Below, in pieces: positions 27,401-34,938 of a stretch of 64,000 bases of DNA; position 1 is the first letter of the stretch, and the number at the start of each line of letters is the position of its first letter. Below the pieces are notes generated by a model. The model was not told the origin of the DNA and did not search any database. It was given only the letters and a program-made list of their open reading frames with translations. The DNA comes from Oligoflexia bacterium (GTDB lineage Bacteria; Bdellovibrionota; UBA1018), in contig JARLHE010000060.1 of assembly GCA_031292385.1 (NCBI GenBank), forward strand, positions 1 to 64,000, given 5' to 3'. The position numbers and the translations under genes are program-made.

Positions 27401-27779
27401 CGCGAATGATTTTCGCGTCGAAGAACGGGCCGATTCGGCCGTGGCCGCGCTCGAGGCCGGAAAAGTCCGTTTGCGCCCCGTACTGATGACGGCCTTGGCG
27501 ATGGTTTTGGGCATGATCCCGATGGCTTTGGGCCTGAGCGAAGCTGGAGAGCAGAACACCCCGCTGGGCCGCGCGGTGATCGGCGGCTTGGGCTTCTCGA
27601 CTTTCGCTACGCTCTTCGTGGTGCCCGTCGCTTACGCCGTGATGAGAAAGGGCATGCCGACGAAGCATGAGGTTCGTAAGCGCTATCTTCAGGAAGAGCA
27701 GCCCTTCGATCAAGAGCTTCAACGCGAACTGGAACATGATCTGAAAGACCGAGGAACTCATGACGCGACAAAAGAATAG
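24456..27779 (+). CDS. RND (HAE1/AcrB-like) efflux pump
   Basis: A 1107-residue inner-membrane proton-driven transporter. TM1 is at about 12-32. The first periplasmic loop has the porter repeats (GLTAEQMEADVV, GVERIESQS, GGATREINVDIDP). TM4 holds the proton-relay pair in GMLVDDATVEIENI. A second loop and second TM set start near 545. At the position of the AcrB TM10 lysine the sequence reads ISVSNSNLLVNF with Ser, a substitution seen in divergent RND subfamilies. The start codon follows the preceding gene by 43 bases. The end overlaps the adaptor gene by 20 bases, so pump, adaptor and channel form an operon. Substrate is unknown. Confidence 0.95.
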   Translation: MWIVRLALRNPYSVAVMSLVLLIMGALSISSMLVDIFPVIDIPVVGVIWYYPGLTAEQMEADVVTINERAFSTSVQGVERIESQSIPGIGNLRVYFQPGTDIGYAVSEITAVCQTILRILPPGITPPVILPFNAANVPVAQMTITSETLSEQTLFDYALNFIRVRLFTIPGLATPAPYGGATREINVDIDPKMAAAKGVSPQDVSNALQASNIIEPAGVARIGKIEYNVLTNSTPLKVEEFGRFPIKIINGREVLLRDVAKIEDSHADQVNAVRINGKRAIYLNILKKADASTLDVVNRARGLLPDIQREAPKGMNLKIDFDQSVFVRGSVKSVFTEAVIAAVLVSLMILVFLGSWRSVVIVCSSIPLSIFACLIGLKLTGNSINIMTLGGLALSIGMLVDDATVEIENINRNRAHSENITAAILRGAHQIALPAIVTTLAICIVFFPIVLLTGPAKFLFTPLSEAVVFSMIASYVLSRTLVPVLASVLLRYTPTEGSREALEPAKGPLGRFGQRFNQGRERFLEILKERYGTLLSVLLRHPLLTLSTFCALFAVSMGLPLFVIGTDFFPAADVGILKLHFRAPTGSRLEETERIITMAEERIRKLIPPSELETINANIGVPTSYNLAFVPTDNSASMDVEVLIALKEGHKPSEVYREKIRRDFPERFPGSVIYFQSGDMVSQVLNFGLAAPIDIQLESRNMGLAYEFGKKLRDKIRTIPGAADVVIRQVLDYPSLKINIDRERAAHVGLTERDAASSLLFALTGSSIVAPSYYINPENNVNYVVMVKVPIKEVSSVPELMNIPLTSPGQSQILQQAGIAATDLYPSSPVQNAGNLSVLEPAVTTSQINHVNVQKVIDVLANVEGRDLGGVVSDIKAAIRSLGQLPEGVKLDFRGQNEVMQESFTKLGLGMILATVLVYLLMVTLFQSWLEPVIIMAAIPGALIGIVWVLALTGTSLNVESLMGAIMAIGISVSNSNLLVNFANDFRVEERADSAVAALEAGKVRLRPVLMTALAMVLGMIPMALGLSEAGEQNTPLGRAVIGGLGFSTFATLFVVPVAYAVMRKGMPTKHEVRKRYLQEEQPFDQELQRELEHDLKDRGTHDATKE

Positions 27780-28923
27780 GAGATGGATCGCGCTTTCGCC
27801 GCGGAGCAAGGCGTTTCTGCTGGTTTTTGTTTTCGGCGTGGCAATGACCCTTTTGGCGCTTCTCCGGGGATCGCGGATCAGCGCCCGGCGTGAGGCCTTG
27901 ACTCGAAGGGAAAACGCCGGGTTAGTCGTCGGCACCGCGGCTGTCGATCAGTCCGAGGAGAATCGCTGGATTCTCTTAAACGGCGAGACGCGGCCTTATT
28001 ATTCCGTGACCTTGTTTGCCCGGGTCAGCGGTTATCTCGATCGCCTGTATTCCGATATCGGAGACACGGTTCGCGCCGGCCAGCTCTTGGCTCATGTGGA
28101 ATCGCCCGAAGCCGAGCAGGCCTATAATTCGGCGAGAGCCGACGCGATCAATAAGCGCCGCATCGCCGAGCGAACGCGGATCTTGCGCGCGCGAAAGCTC
28201 ATCAGCCAGCAGCAGGCGGATCAAGCGGCGGCCGATGCCGATATCGCGGCGGCCAATCTGCGGACGGAAGGCGTTCTTCGGGGTTACCAAGACATCGCCG
28301 CGCCGTTCGACGGAGTGATTTCCAACCGGTTCGTGGACCCGGGCGCATTGCTTCAAAACGCGAGCAGTTCCCAGGCCTCGTCGCAGCCGCTTTTCACTCT
28401 GACCAAAGCCGATCCGCTGCGGGTATTTGTTTATGTCGACCAGAAGGACGCGCCTTACGTCCATCCCAACGATCCGGTGGACATCATGGTTCCAAACCAT
28501 CCTCTTCAAACGCATCATGCGAAAGTGGACATGGTCGCAGCCGAGCTCGATCCGAAAACCCGAACGCTGCTGGCGGAAATCATTCTCGCGAATCCGAAAG
28601 GCGAAGTCGTTGCCGGAAGTTTCGTATCCGTCAAGATGAAGGTGCAAATGCCGCCGCTGCTCAAGTTGCCCTCCGAAGCGCTGGTGATGCGCGGCGGGAA
28701 GACCCTCGTGGCGGTCGTTCAGCCCGACGGAAAGCTGCATTACGCGCCGATCGATCTGGCGGAGAACGATGGCGAGCATATCCTGATCCGCTCGGGCGTG
28801 AGCAAGGGCGACAACGTCGCCATCAATATCGGCAACACTCTCCTGGATGGCCAGATAGTTCGGGAGACGCAGGCGGCGGGGCAGGTGCCCTCGGGTGTAC
28901 CGTCTTTGGGAGGGCACCGGTGA
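27760..28923 (+). CDS. RND efflux periplasmic adaptor (HlyD/MFP family)
   Basis: A 387-residue adaptor with an N-terminal membrane anchor (about residues 10-32), a lipoyl half-motif SGYLDRLYSDIGDTVRAGQLLA near 90, a hairpin of helices (SPEAEQAYNSARADAINKRR to ISQQQADQAAADADIAA) at 110-165, the second lipoyl half IAAPFDGVISNRFVDPG near 183, and beta-barrel and membrane-proximal domains after 215. It bridges the pump and the TolC-like channel. It overlaps the pump gene by 20 bases and the channel gene by four (GTGA at 28920-28923), so the three are translationally coupled. Confidence 0.95.
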   Translation: MTRQKNRRWIALSPRSKAFLLVFVFGVAMTLLALLRGSRISARREALTRRENAGLVVGTAAVDQSEENRWILLNGETRPYYSVTLFARVSGYLDRLYSDIGDTVRAGQLLAHVESPEAEQAYNSARADAINKRRIAERTRILRARKLISQQQADQAAADADIAAANLRTEGVLRGYQDIAAPFDGVISNRFVDPGALLQNASSSQASSQPLFTLTKADPLRVFVYVDQKDAPYVHPNDPVDIMVPNHPLQTHHAKVDMVAAELDPKTRTLLAEIILANPKGEVVAGSFVSVKMKVQMPPLLKLPSEALVMRGGKTLVAVVQPDGKLHYAPIDLAENDGEHILIRSGVSKGDNVAINIGNTLLDGQIVRETQAAGQVPSGVPSLGGHR

Positions 28924-30269
28924 GAGCCGCTCTCGTCGCCGTTTTTTTACTGTTGCCGTGGCCGGTTTTCGGCGAAACGCTGACGCTTGAGCAGTGCGTT
29001 CGCATTGCCGTCGATCAGGCCACGGCGGTTCTACAGGCCGAGAATCGGTACAAGCTCACTGCGACCGAGGTTTTGCGCAGTTATGGTTCATTTCTCCCGA
29101 ATTTGAACGTAGGCGCCTCTTATGGCTATCAGAGCGGAAACACGCTTTATACCATTGAAGGGCTCTCGGTGGTGAATGCGCGCGGCCAGAACGCGACGCT
29201 GACGGTTTCAAGCGCGTTGAACCTATTCAACGGATTTGCCGATTATTCGGGGCTCAAGGCGAGCTTGGCCGAGCAAAGCGCCCGGGAATATTCCCTGGAA
29301 TGGGCCAAGGAGCAGGTTGCTCTCGATATCACGCAGACCTTTTTGCAAGTCGTCCTCGATGAGCAGCTTCTCGATATCGCCCGGAAAAATCTGGAAGCCT
29401 CGCAAGCCCGGTTGAAGTTATTGCAGGGCGAGACGCGGGTCGGGACGAGCTCGATTGCCGACCTCTATCGACAGGAAGCCCAAACGAGCGCGGATACGTT
29501 CGCGGTTTCGAGCAGCGAAGCCCGCTTCAAAGTCGATCGCGTCCTTTTGGTTCGAAAGCTGCGTATCGACGCGGAAAAGAGTTATGAGATCAAGACGCCG
29601 CTTCTGGAGGCCGCTGAATCGGATTTGTTCACGCGCCCGGTTCATGAGTTGGCCGCCGGGGCGCTCAATACCCGCAGCGACGTTCAATCGAGCGAGCGCC
29701 AGGTCGAATCGTCGGATTGGACAGTGACTCAGAAGCGGAGCGGCTATTTGCCGACTCTCGATCTGGAATTCTCAAGAACCGCCGCGGGCTCTTATCTTTC
29801 CCGCGATACGGCTAATGGCGTGAATTACCTGACCACGACTCAGCCGGCGCTCATCCCGCAGCTCGGCAATCAGGTGGAATATACGGTGGGGCTCTTTCTC
29901 AGCTGGAATCTTTTCGATCGGTTCACGACCCGGCTGGCTGTCGAGCAGGCCCGTACCGATCTGGAGAATGCCCGGATCGCGCGCGATGATTCCCGCTTTC
30001 AGCTCGAAGCGGATATTCGCGCCGCACGGGTAAGGTACGAAGCCGCGCTCGAGCAGCTTCGCTCCGCCCGTGAGGGGCTCGCGTCCGCCGTGAAGTCTTA
30101 CGAGGCGGCCGAGGGCATGTACGAGGTGGGTTCGGCCTCGATCGTCGATGTGCTCACCGCGCAAGCCGCCTTGGTACAGGCGCGCTCCAATCTGGCGCAA
30201 GCGTCGATCAATCTCAAGCTTCAGGAAAAAACGGTCTATTTTTCGGTGGGCAGGCTGCAGAACGGGTAG
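28920..30269 (+). CDS. TolC-family outer-membrane efflux protein
   Basis: A 449-residue protein starting at GTG inside the end of the adaptor gene. A signal peptide (MRAALVAVFLLLPWPVFG) is followed by two outer-membrane-factor repeats, each with long helices rich in Ala, Gln and Glu: LTLEQCVRIAVDQA and LLDIARKNLEASQARLKLL in the first, LRSAREGLASAVKSYEAAEGMYEVG and SIVDVLTAQAALVQARSNL in the second. It forms the outer-membrane tunnel for the upstream pump. The last 34 bases overlap the end of the convergent secreted-protein operon. Confidence 0.95.
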   Translation: MRAALVAVFLLLPWPVFGETLTLEQCVRIAVDQATAVLQAENRYKLTATEVLRSYGSFLPNLNVGASYGYQSGNTLYTIEGLSVVNARGQNATLTVSSALNLFNGFADYSGLKASLAEQSAREYSLEWAKEQVALDITQTFLQVVLDEQLLDIARKNLEASQARLKLLQGETRVGTSSIADLYRQEAQTSADTFAVSSSEARFKVDRVLLVRKLRIDAEKSYEIKTPLLEAAESDLFTRPVHELAAGALNTRSDVQSSERQVESSDWTVTQKRSGYLPTLDLEFSRTAAGSYLSRDTANGVNYLTTTQPALIPQLGNQVEYTVGLFLSWNLFDRFTTRLAVEQARTDLENARIARDDSRFQLEADIRAARVRYEAALEQLRSAREGLASAVKSYEAAEGMYEVGSASIVDVLTAQAALVQARSNLAQASINLKLQEKTVYFSVGRLQNG

Positions 30270-31099
30270 AAATGAAGATAGTGCAGCATGCGGTTGTAGG
30301 GCAGGTCCCGGTATTTCGCCTGCGACGGCGGAAGCGGGTTTAGCGATTGCCAGTAATTCGTCTGCGTCCGTAGCCCCTTCGAATTGATGGATCCGAAAGG
30401 ATCGTGATGCGCTTGCAGCTGGGCCTTGAAAATATCGAAGGCGCAGGCCGTATTGCCTTCCGCGGTCATGATTTCCTGTCGGCTCACCCCGCAGGCGGGG
30501 CCTCGCCAGGAGCGCAGCCTGGGGTCATACTCAAGCTGGTAAAGGCCGACCGCCGGTCCGTTCGGCACGTTCGCCGCGTAGCTCTTTTCGCTCGGATTGC
30601 AGGTGGTTTCCGAATAGGCCAGGATCTCGAAAAAATAAGTGTAGAAACCGACCATCTCCGAGCCGTTCATTTTCGAAAATCCCGGGCAAGCGGCTTGGAA
30701 TTGCGGATATTTTTGCATGAAAACGGAATGCGTTCCGTTTTCTTTGATGTCCTGGGCCACACGTTTCGCCATGGCAATGGCGAGCGGGCCCACCTTTCCG
30801 TTTTTGTCGACGAAGAACGGCGCGCAGTAGGGGTAATGCTCGGATTTGTCTTTTGCCCAGGCCAGGAACTCGTCGCAATTCGCGTTATCGCAAATGGGCG
30901 CCAAGCCTTCGTTGAGACCGTTGGCGATATGGGTGAGCATCGCTATGTCTTTAGTGCTCAACGTGTTTTCAGCCGGAGGCACGCACGCGACCTGGTCGAG
31001 CCGTGTATGGGTCGGTATAAAATTGGGAGTGGAGTCTTCCGCCAGAAGCGGTCTAGCCGCGAGCACGCAGAGGAGCGTGACGATGTATCCCCGTTTCAT
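30236..31099 (-). CDS. Secreted lytic-transglycosylase-like protein
   Basis: A 287-residue exported protein (signal peptide 1-20, cleavage after LLA). Residues 155-215 look like an SLT/lysozyme-type core: ILAYSETTCNP with putative catalytic E164, followed by AVGLYQLEYDPRLRSW (the GLxQL pattern of soluble lytic transglycosylases), CG and NTACAFDIF. Several Cys suggest disulfides and periplasmic or external action on peptidoglycan. The match is by motif only and the overall family is not recognised. It is the last gene of a three-gene unit. Its ATG overlaps the stop of the preceding gene (ATGA at 31096-31099). Confidence 0.65.
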   Translation of the reverse strand: MKRGYIVTLLCVLAARPLLAEDSTPNFIPTHTRLDQVACVPPAENTLSTKDIAMLTHIANGLNEGLAPICDNANCDEFLAWAKDKSEHYPYCAPFFVDKNGKVGPLAIAMAKRVAQDIKENGTHSVFMQKYPQFQAACPGFSKMNGSEMVGFYTYFFEILAYSETTCNPSEKSYAANVPNGPAVGLYQLEYDPRLRSWRGPACGVSRQEIMTAEGNTACAFDIFKAQLQAHHDPFGSINSKGLRTQTNYWQSLNPLPPSQAKYRDLPYNRMLHYLHFYPFCSLPTEK

Positions 31100-31608
31100 T
31101 GGGATTTCTCCTGGGCTTTAAAGACGCAGGTGAAATGAGATGTTTCTTCGCCGGCTTTGCCCACGATTTTCGCCCGATACTCGTGCGTGTAAGTGAGCAG
31201 GCCGTTGGAGAACCGGAGCTGCTGGGTGTACTGGAAGCTGTCGGACGGGCTTTTGCAGTCGTTGATCGTTTTCTGGGTGATCAAGCCTTGCGCAAGATCT
31301 GTCGTCACTTGAACGCGACATTGGGGATCGCTCGTGTCGACGTATCCGGATTGAGCAAGATCCGCGAAGATGAATCGCTCGCCTAAGTGCAAGACGACGT
31401 TGTCGCCGGTAAGCTCGTATTTGAGCGGCATGACGTCGCTGACGCACTGATCGTAGGGGCCGGAAACGCGTTCGTAGAGGCGCTCCTCGAAACCGGTCTT
31501 CTCGCGCACGAGCTTCAGCGCCTGGGCGGAGTTCTCCGCATGCGCGATGACGGCGGCGGCGACCGTTACGAAGGCTGCGATCAGGGATCGGTAAATCGGT
31601 CTTTTCAT
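31096..31608 (-). CDS. Small secreted protein of unknown function
   Basis: A 170-residue protein with a signal peptide ending near HAENS (residue 25). The mature part has four Cys (QCVSDV, PQCRV, NDCKS, FTCVF), probably two disulfides, and alternating beta strands. No domain is recognised. It overlaps the transglycosylase-like gene downstream by four bases and the membrane-protein gene upstream by four, so the three products are probably made in fixed ratio and may act together. Confidence 0.75.
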   Translation of the reverse strand: MKRPIYRSLIAAFVTVAAAVIAHAENSAQALKLVREKTGFEERLYERVSGPYDQCVSDVMPLKYELTGDNVVLHLGERFIFADLAQSGYVDTSDPQCRVQVTTDLAQGLITQKTINDCKSPSDSFQYTQQLRFSNGLLTYTHEYRAKIVGKAGEETSHFTCVFKAQEKSQ

Positions 31609-32084
31609 TGGGGCGCCTTTTTTAGGTCGTATTTTTCCAATTTTCGCTCAATCGCCCGTTCCACGACGCGCTCGATCTCCTCGGCGCTGATCGAGCGGGG
31701 CGCGAGGGTCCGGTCCAGGCGCTTTTTCAGGCCGCTGACTTCCAGCCAGGTCTTTTTCCGCGTCAGGAAAACAGAGGCGAGCGTGGACGCCGCGAAAATC
31801 GACAGGCAGAAAAGAGTGTAGGGGTTACTGAAGATCGAGTAGCCGTCAGAGTAGCTTTTGAAGGCGAAAAAGGCGGCCGCGAAAAAACTCGCGCCCTGCG
31901 CGATCGCCAGGAGCATCAAACAGTACTGGAGAATCGCCAACATCCGAACCACTTGAAGCGCTTCGACGCCGTACGAAAGAAGCTTGGACTCGATGAATAC
32001 GCGGCCTTCGCTGGCGAGCAAGCGCGCGCCTTCGGCCAGCAGGCGTTCGATCCGTTCACTGAGCTGGGTTCCGGACGGTTCCAT
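31605..32084 (-). CDS. Two-TM membrane protein
   Basis: A 159-residue protein with an N-terminal amphipathic helix (SERIERLLAEGARLLASEG), two membrane spans at about 50-75 and 88-108, and a charged C-terminal helix (SAEEIERVVERAIERKLEKY). The layout resembles phage-holin-superfamily or similar small accessory membrane proteins, but no family can be assigned. It is the first gene of a coupled operon with a secreted Cys protein and a transglycosylase-like protein, so export or envelope remodelling is a reasonable guess. Confidence 0.75.
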   Translation of the reverse strand: MEPSGTQLSERIERLLAEGARLLASEGRVFIESKLLSYGVEALQVVRMLAILQYCLMLLAIAQGASFFAAAFFAFKSYSDGYSIFSNPYTLFCLSIFAASTLASVFLTRKKTWLEVSGLKKRLDRTLAPRSISAEEIERVVERAIERKLEKYDLKKAPQ

Positions 32085-32238
32085 TCTTAAAACAGATCGG
32101 ATATTCGGTGGAAAATCTTAACCTCGCTCGAGGCAGATTGCTGGAGGTCATCAACAGCTGTCAAAATATTGGTCCACCCAAGGACCGCCCTGATTGCGCC
32201 GCCTCATTGTGTTGCGTGGCTTTTCGAGGGTGATGCCG

Positions 32239-34308
32239 TCACAGCGATGCGGTCAAAAACACCTTTTCGTTCGCCTGGATCGCATCGAGCTCGTTTGCGG
32301 CTTGCGCGAGGTTCTGTTTCGCCCAGGCCATGACTTGGGCATAGAGCGCCTTCACTTCCGCGTTTTGCGCGTCCTCCTGCGCGGCCGTCGTGGTTGAGGT
32401 CGGCGCGTCTGCGGGAAGCGGGATGCCGTAGCCGCCCATCACGTGGTTCCAGGGAAGGTTGGCGTTCCCGAGCTCCATCATCCGCGAGACTTTGTCGTTC
32501 ATGCCGGCGCTCGTCGTCTCCAGCTGACCGACCACGGCGGCCATGAAGGCTTTTCCCGTCGCGCGGTAAATGTACGTTTCCAGAATAAAGAATCGATCGG
32601 CCAGGGGCTTGGCATCCTTCGGATCGAGCGCTACGAGCTTATTGTAAAGCGCCAGGCGCTCGGCGGCGTCCGTGTGGGCGGCGTAGTCTTGGAAATTCTG
32701 CATCGGCACGTTTTCCGGGGAGATCTGCTTGATCCGCTCGAAAGCCGATTCGTAGACGTTCTCCTCGGAGGGAAAGCTGTAGCCCACTTTTTGTGATTCA
32801 TCCGTCGAAGAAAGCAGCGCCTTGTCGACAAAGCCCGTGCCGCTCAACTGGTCATAGAGCCCGAGCGGGGTGAGTACCCCCCATTGCTGGATCGGAGAGT
32901 CACGGACCACCCCTTTCAGGAAGTGGAGCGCCTCGGTGGCGCAGTTGTTCGAAAAGAAATAATATTTGCCTGTATACTGCCAATGCTGCTCGAGCACGCG
33001 CTCGACGAAGCGGTTTTTTTCGGCATCCGTCAGCTTCAGCGGCAAGCTCACCAGGCTTCGGAATTGGTCGACTGTGTACTCGTTCACGATGTCTGGATAA
33101 AAATGGTAGAGGAACATCTGCGACGGATACTTGCCCGTGAGCCCGTCCCAGGCGTTGATGGACCAACCTCCGACGTTGGCGATGAAGCTCACGACGACGT
33201 GATCCGACAGATCGTTCAAGCAGGCAGGGCCGACTTCGGTACGCTTTTTATTGCAGACGATGATGCGATACATCGCATGCCCCCAGCGGCTCATCAGCTG
33301 AGGGCCTTGGCTCGCGAACAGGAACTGAATCTGATAGACGCGGCTCGGGTCGATATCGACGATATCTCCGCCGGATTGCCCGAGCGCATCGTTGGCCAAT
33401 TGAACTTGCGTCGGCATGGAGCAAGGCCGTTTCGGGAAGGGGTCGAAACCGAAGTGATCGCGCAGGTACTCGAATTCGACGGGGCGCCGGCAGGCGTATT
33501 CGGGATCGAGCAGGAAGTATTCCATATTGACCGCGAACTCTTCTTCGAGCGCCGAGTATTCGTAGGGGTCCGGGCTTCGCAGGGCCGAGAAGTTCAGGCG
33601 CTCTTGGGTTTTGTTATCCCAATCGACCATGCTCTGAAAACTGGGCGTATGCGAGACGACGCGCGCGACCGCGAGCTCGCGCGTGCATTCGCTTTTCGCT
33701 TCGGCGTCGGTGGTTGATTTCTCTTTCACGAGCTGCGCGCAGTTCTGAAGCTGTCTTGCGCGCTCGGGCGTGATCTCTTCGCTGAAGTCATAGAGATGCG
33801 AAACCTCGTGAAGCAATGTCGCCATGGCGAGGCCGTAAAGAGTATGATGTCCGCAGCCGTAAGGGGTCGAATGATTCGGTCCTTTGAGGATCTCGTCCTT
33901 CATGGCGGCGTTCAGGACGATCTCATGGATATCCGATTGCTTTTGAAGCCAGCCTGCCGAGACTTGCCCGCGGATCTGCAAAGTGGAATTCCCGCCGTGC
34001 TCATGGGTCATGGCCACGGGGGTCGGGCCGCAGGTCGGGATGACAAACAGCGTGGTTCGATCGAGGTCGGTGGAGAAGCGTACAGTGATGTTTCTGGCGA
34101 GAACTTCTTTCAGATGCGGAGGGAGCTTTGCGGTCGCATCGGCCAGGAATTTCTCGAGCCCGGCTCGTTCGGAAGGCTGGATCGTGTCGGGAGCCAGTGT
34201 GAGGCTGAACGGCGTCGAGGCATCGGATGGGGTGGCACCGAGTAGGGTGCTGAGTCCGATGAGCGTGGCGAGGAAGACGCTGTTTACAGCTTTGGATAAA
34301 TACAACAT
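32239..34308 (-). CDS. DUF4105 protein with N-terminal HExxH domain
   Basis: A 689-residue exported protein (signal peptide about 1-30). The N-terminal domain carries HEVSH at 167-171 and a downstream acidic helix EEEFAVNMEYF near 255-265, the layout of a gluzincin-like zinc site. The second domain is DUF4105-like: RWGHAMYRI with H344 and FFSNNCATEA with C456 form a likely His-Cys pair as in papain-like or NlpC/P60-type folds. DUF4105 includes Bacteroides Lnb, which N-acylates lipoproteins. The C-terminal 200 residues are helical. Two catalytic-looking centres in one envelope protein could process or acylate lipoproteins. An 18-base inverted repeat lies just upstream of the start. Confidence 0.82.
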   Translation of the reverse strand: MLYLSKAVNSVFLATLIGLSTLLGATPSDASTPFSLTLAPDTIQPSERAGLEKFLADATAKLPPHLKEVLARNITVRFSTDLDRTTLFVIPTCGPTPVAMTHEHGGNSTLQIRGQVSAGWLQKQSDIHEIVLNAAMKDEILKGPNHSTPYGCGHHTLYGLAMATLLHEVSHLYDFSEEITPERARQLQNCAQLVKEKSTTDAEAKSECTRELAVARVVSHTPSFQSMVDWDNKTQERLNFSALRSPDPYEYSALEEEFAVNMEYFLLDPEYACRRPVEFEYLRDHFGFDPFPKRPCSMPTQVQLANDALGQSGGDIVDIDPSRVYQIQFLFASQGPQLMSRWGHAMYRIIVCNKKRTEVGPACLNDLSDHVVVSFIANVGGWSINAWDGLTGKYPSQMFLYHFYPDIVNEYTVDQFRSLVSLPLKLTDAEKNRFVERVLEQHWQYTGKYYFFSNNCATEALHFLKGVVRDSPIQQWGVLTPLGLYDQLSGTGFVDKALLSSTDESQKVGYSFPSEENVYESAFERIKQISPENVPMQNFQDYAAHTDAAERLALYNKLVALDPKDAKPLADRFFILETYIYRATGKAFMAAVVGQLETTSAGMNDKVSRMMELGNANLPWNHVMGGYGIPLPADAPTSTTTAAQEDAQNAEVKALYAQVMAWAKQNLAQAANELDAIQANEKVFLTASL

Positions 34309-34314
34309 CGAACG

Positions 34315-34359
34315 GGTGATATCATTTGTTGAGTAATTTTGTCAACAAATGATATCACC
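34315..34359. repeat. Perfect 18-bp inverted repeat upstream of the DUF4105 gene
   Basis: The arm at 34315-34332 (GGTGATATCATTTGTTGA) is matched exactly by its complement at 34342-34359, around a nine-base centre. It lies between the stop of the 132-residue gene and the start of the DUF4105 gene, both on the minus strand. No T-run follows on either side and the arms are AT-rich. It could be a regulator-binding site or an RNA hairpin near the ribosome-binding region of the downstream gene. Confidence 0.8.
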
Positions 34360-34376
34360 TTGAAATTACAGGATAA

Positions 34377-34775
34377 TTATCTGTTTTTAAGGCTTTGCTC
34401 TAGGAATTCTTTGGCGATCGCGTCATTCAGGGTGTCGCGGTCAACGGATTCGGCCTTAGCCCCGAGGTCCTGGCGAACTTGGTTGGCGAAAGCTTCAAAA
34501 ACGACGCCTTCCACGCGAGTATCTTCGTACTCCGCCGCTTCAACCTGAAGGGTCTGTGCGTCGTACTGTTGAGCGTCGGCAGAGATCGTGGTCAGGAGCA
34601 GGCCTTCGAAGGCGGCAATGATGCCGAGGGCGGCGCCGGCATCCGGGTCCCCTCCGCCGTGGAAGCAACCACGGCAGTCACCACCGTGATAATAGGCAAA
34701 GCTCGGGACCGCGTTGAGGGATAAAATCGATATTGCCAGGGTCGCTACGGCAGCGAGTTTCATCGTTAATTTCAT
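34377..34775 (-). CDS. Small secreted protein of unknown function
   Basis: A 132-residue protein with a clear signal peptide (1-27, PSFA|YY). The mature start is rich in His, Gly and Cys (YYHGGDCRGCFHGGGD), a possible metal-binding segment. The rest is acidic and helical, with no recognised domain. CTGGAG lies seven bases upstream of the ATG, and a consensus sigma-70 promoter precedes it, so it is probably well expressed. The next gene on the same strand begins 68 bases downstream, beyond an 18-base inverted repeat. Confidence 0.8.
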   Translation of the reverse strand: MKLTMKLAAVATLAISILSLNAVPSFAYYHGGDCRGCFHGGGDPDAGAALGIIAAFEGLLLTTISADAQQYDAQTLQVEAAEYEDTRVEGVVFEAFANQVRQDLGAKAESVDRDTLNDAIAKEFLEQSLKNR

Positions 34776-34820
34776 TTTAAAGCTCCAGTGTATAAAAAGT
34801 TATATTTTAGGGCGCGGCGG

Positions 34821-34849
34821 ATCATAATTTGAATAACGCAACATGTCAA
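34821..34849 (-). promoter_or_regulatory. Consensus sigma-70 promoter
   Basis: On the minus strand TTGACA (34844-34849) and TATGAT (34821-34826) are exactly 17 bases apart and 45 bases upstream of the 34775 start codon. The match is 6/6 at -35 and 5/6 at -10. Confidence 0.75.
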
Positions 34850-34938
34850 GAAAATCTCCCGACAGCTGCTTTTAACATAAATGCGCGGGTGATTTGAAGG
34901 AGTTTGAATTCGTCCCGGTTGGCGCTCATAATCAGGTC

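Noticed and set aside
26184-27935. 583-residue minus-strand ORF
   Set aside because: Shadow of the RND pump gene, which has full domain support. The antisense translation is low-complexity and rich in His, Arg and Asp.
32085-32238. Gap between the 31605 and 32239 genes as an RNA gene
   Set aside because: No tRNA-like cloverleaf, strong hairpin or promoter was visible.
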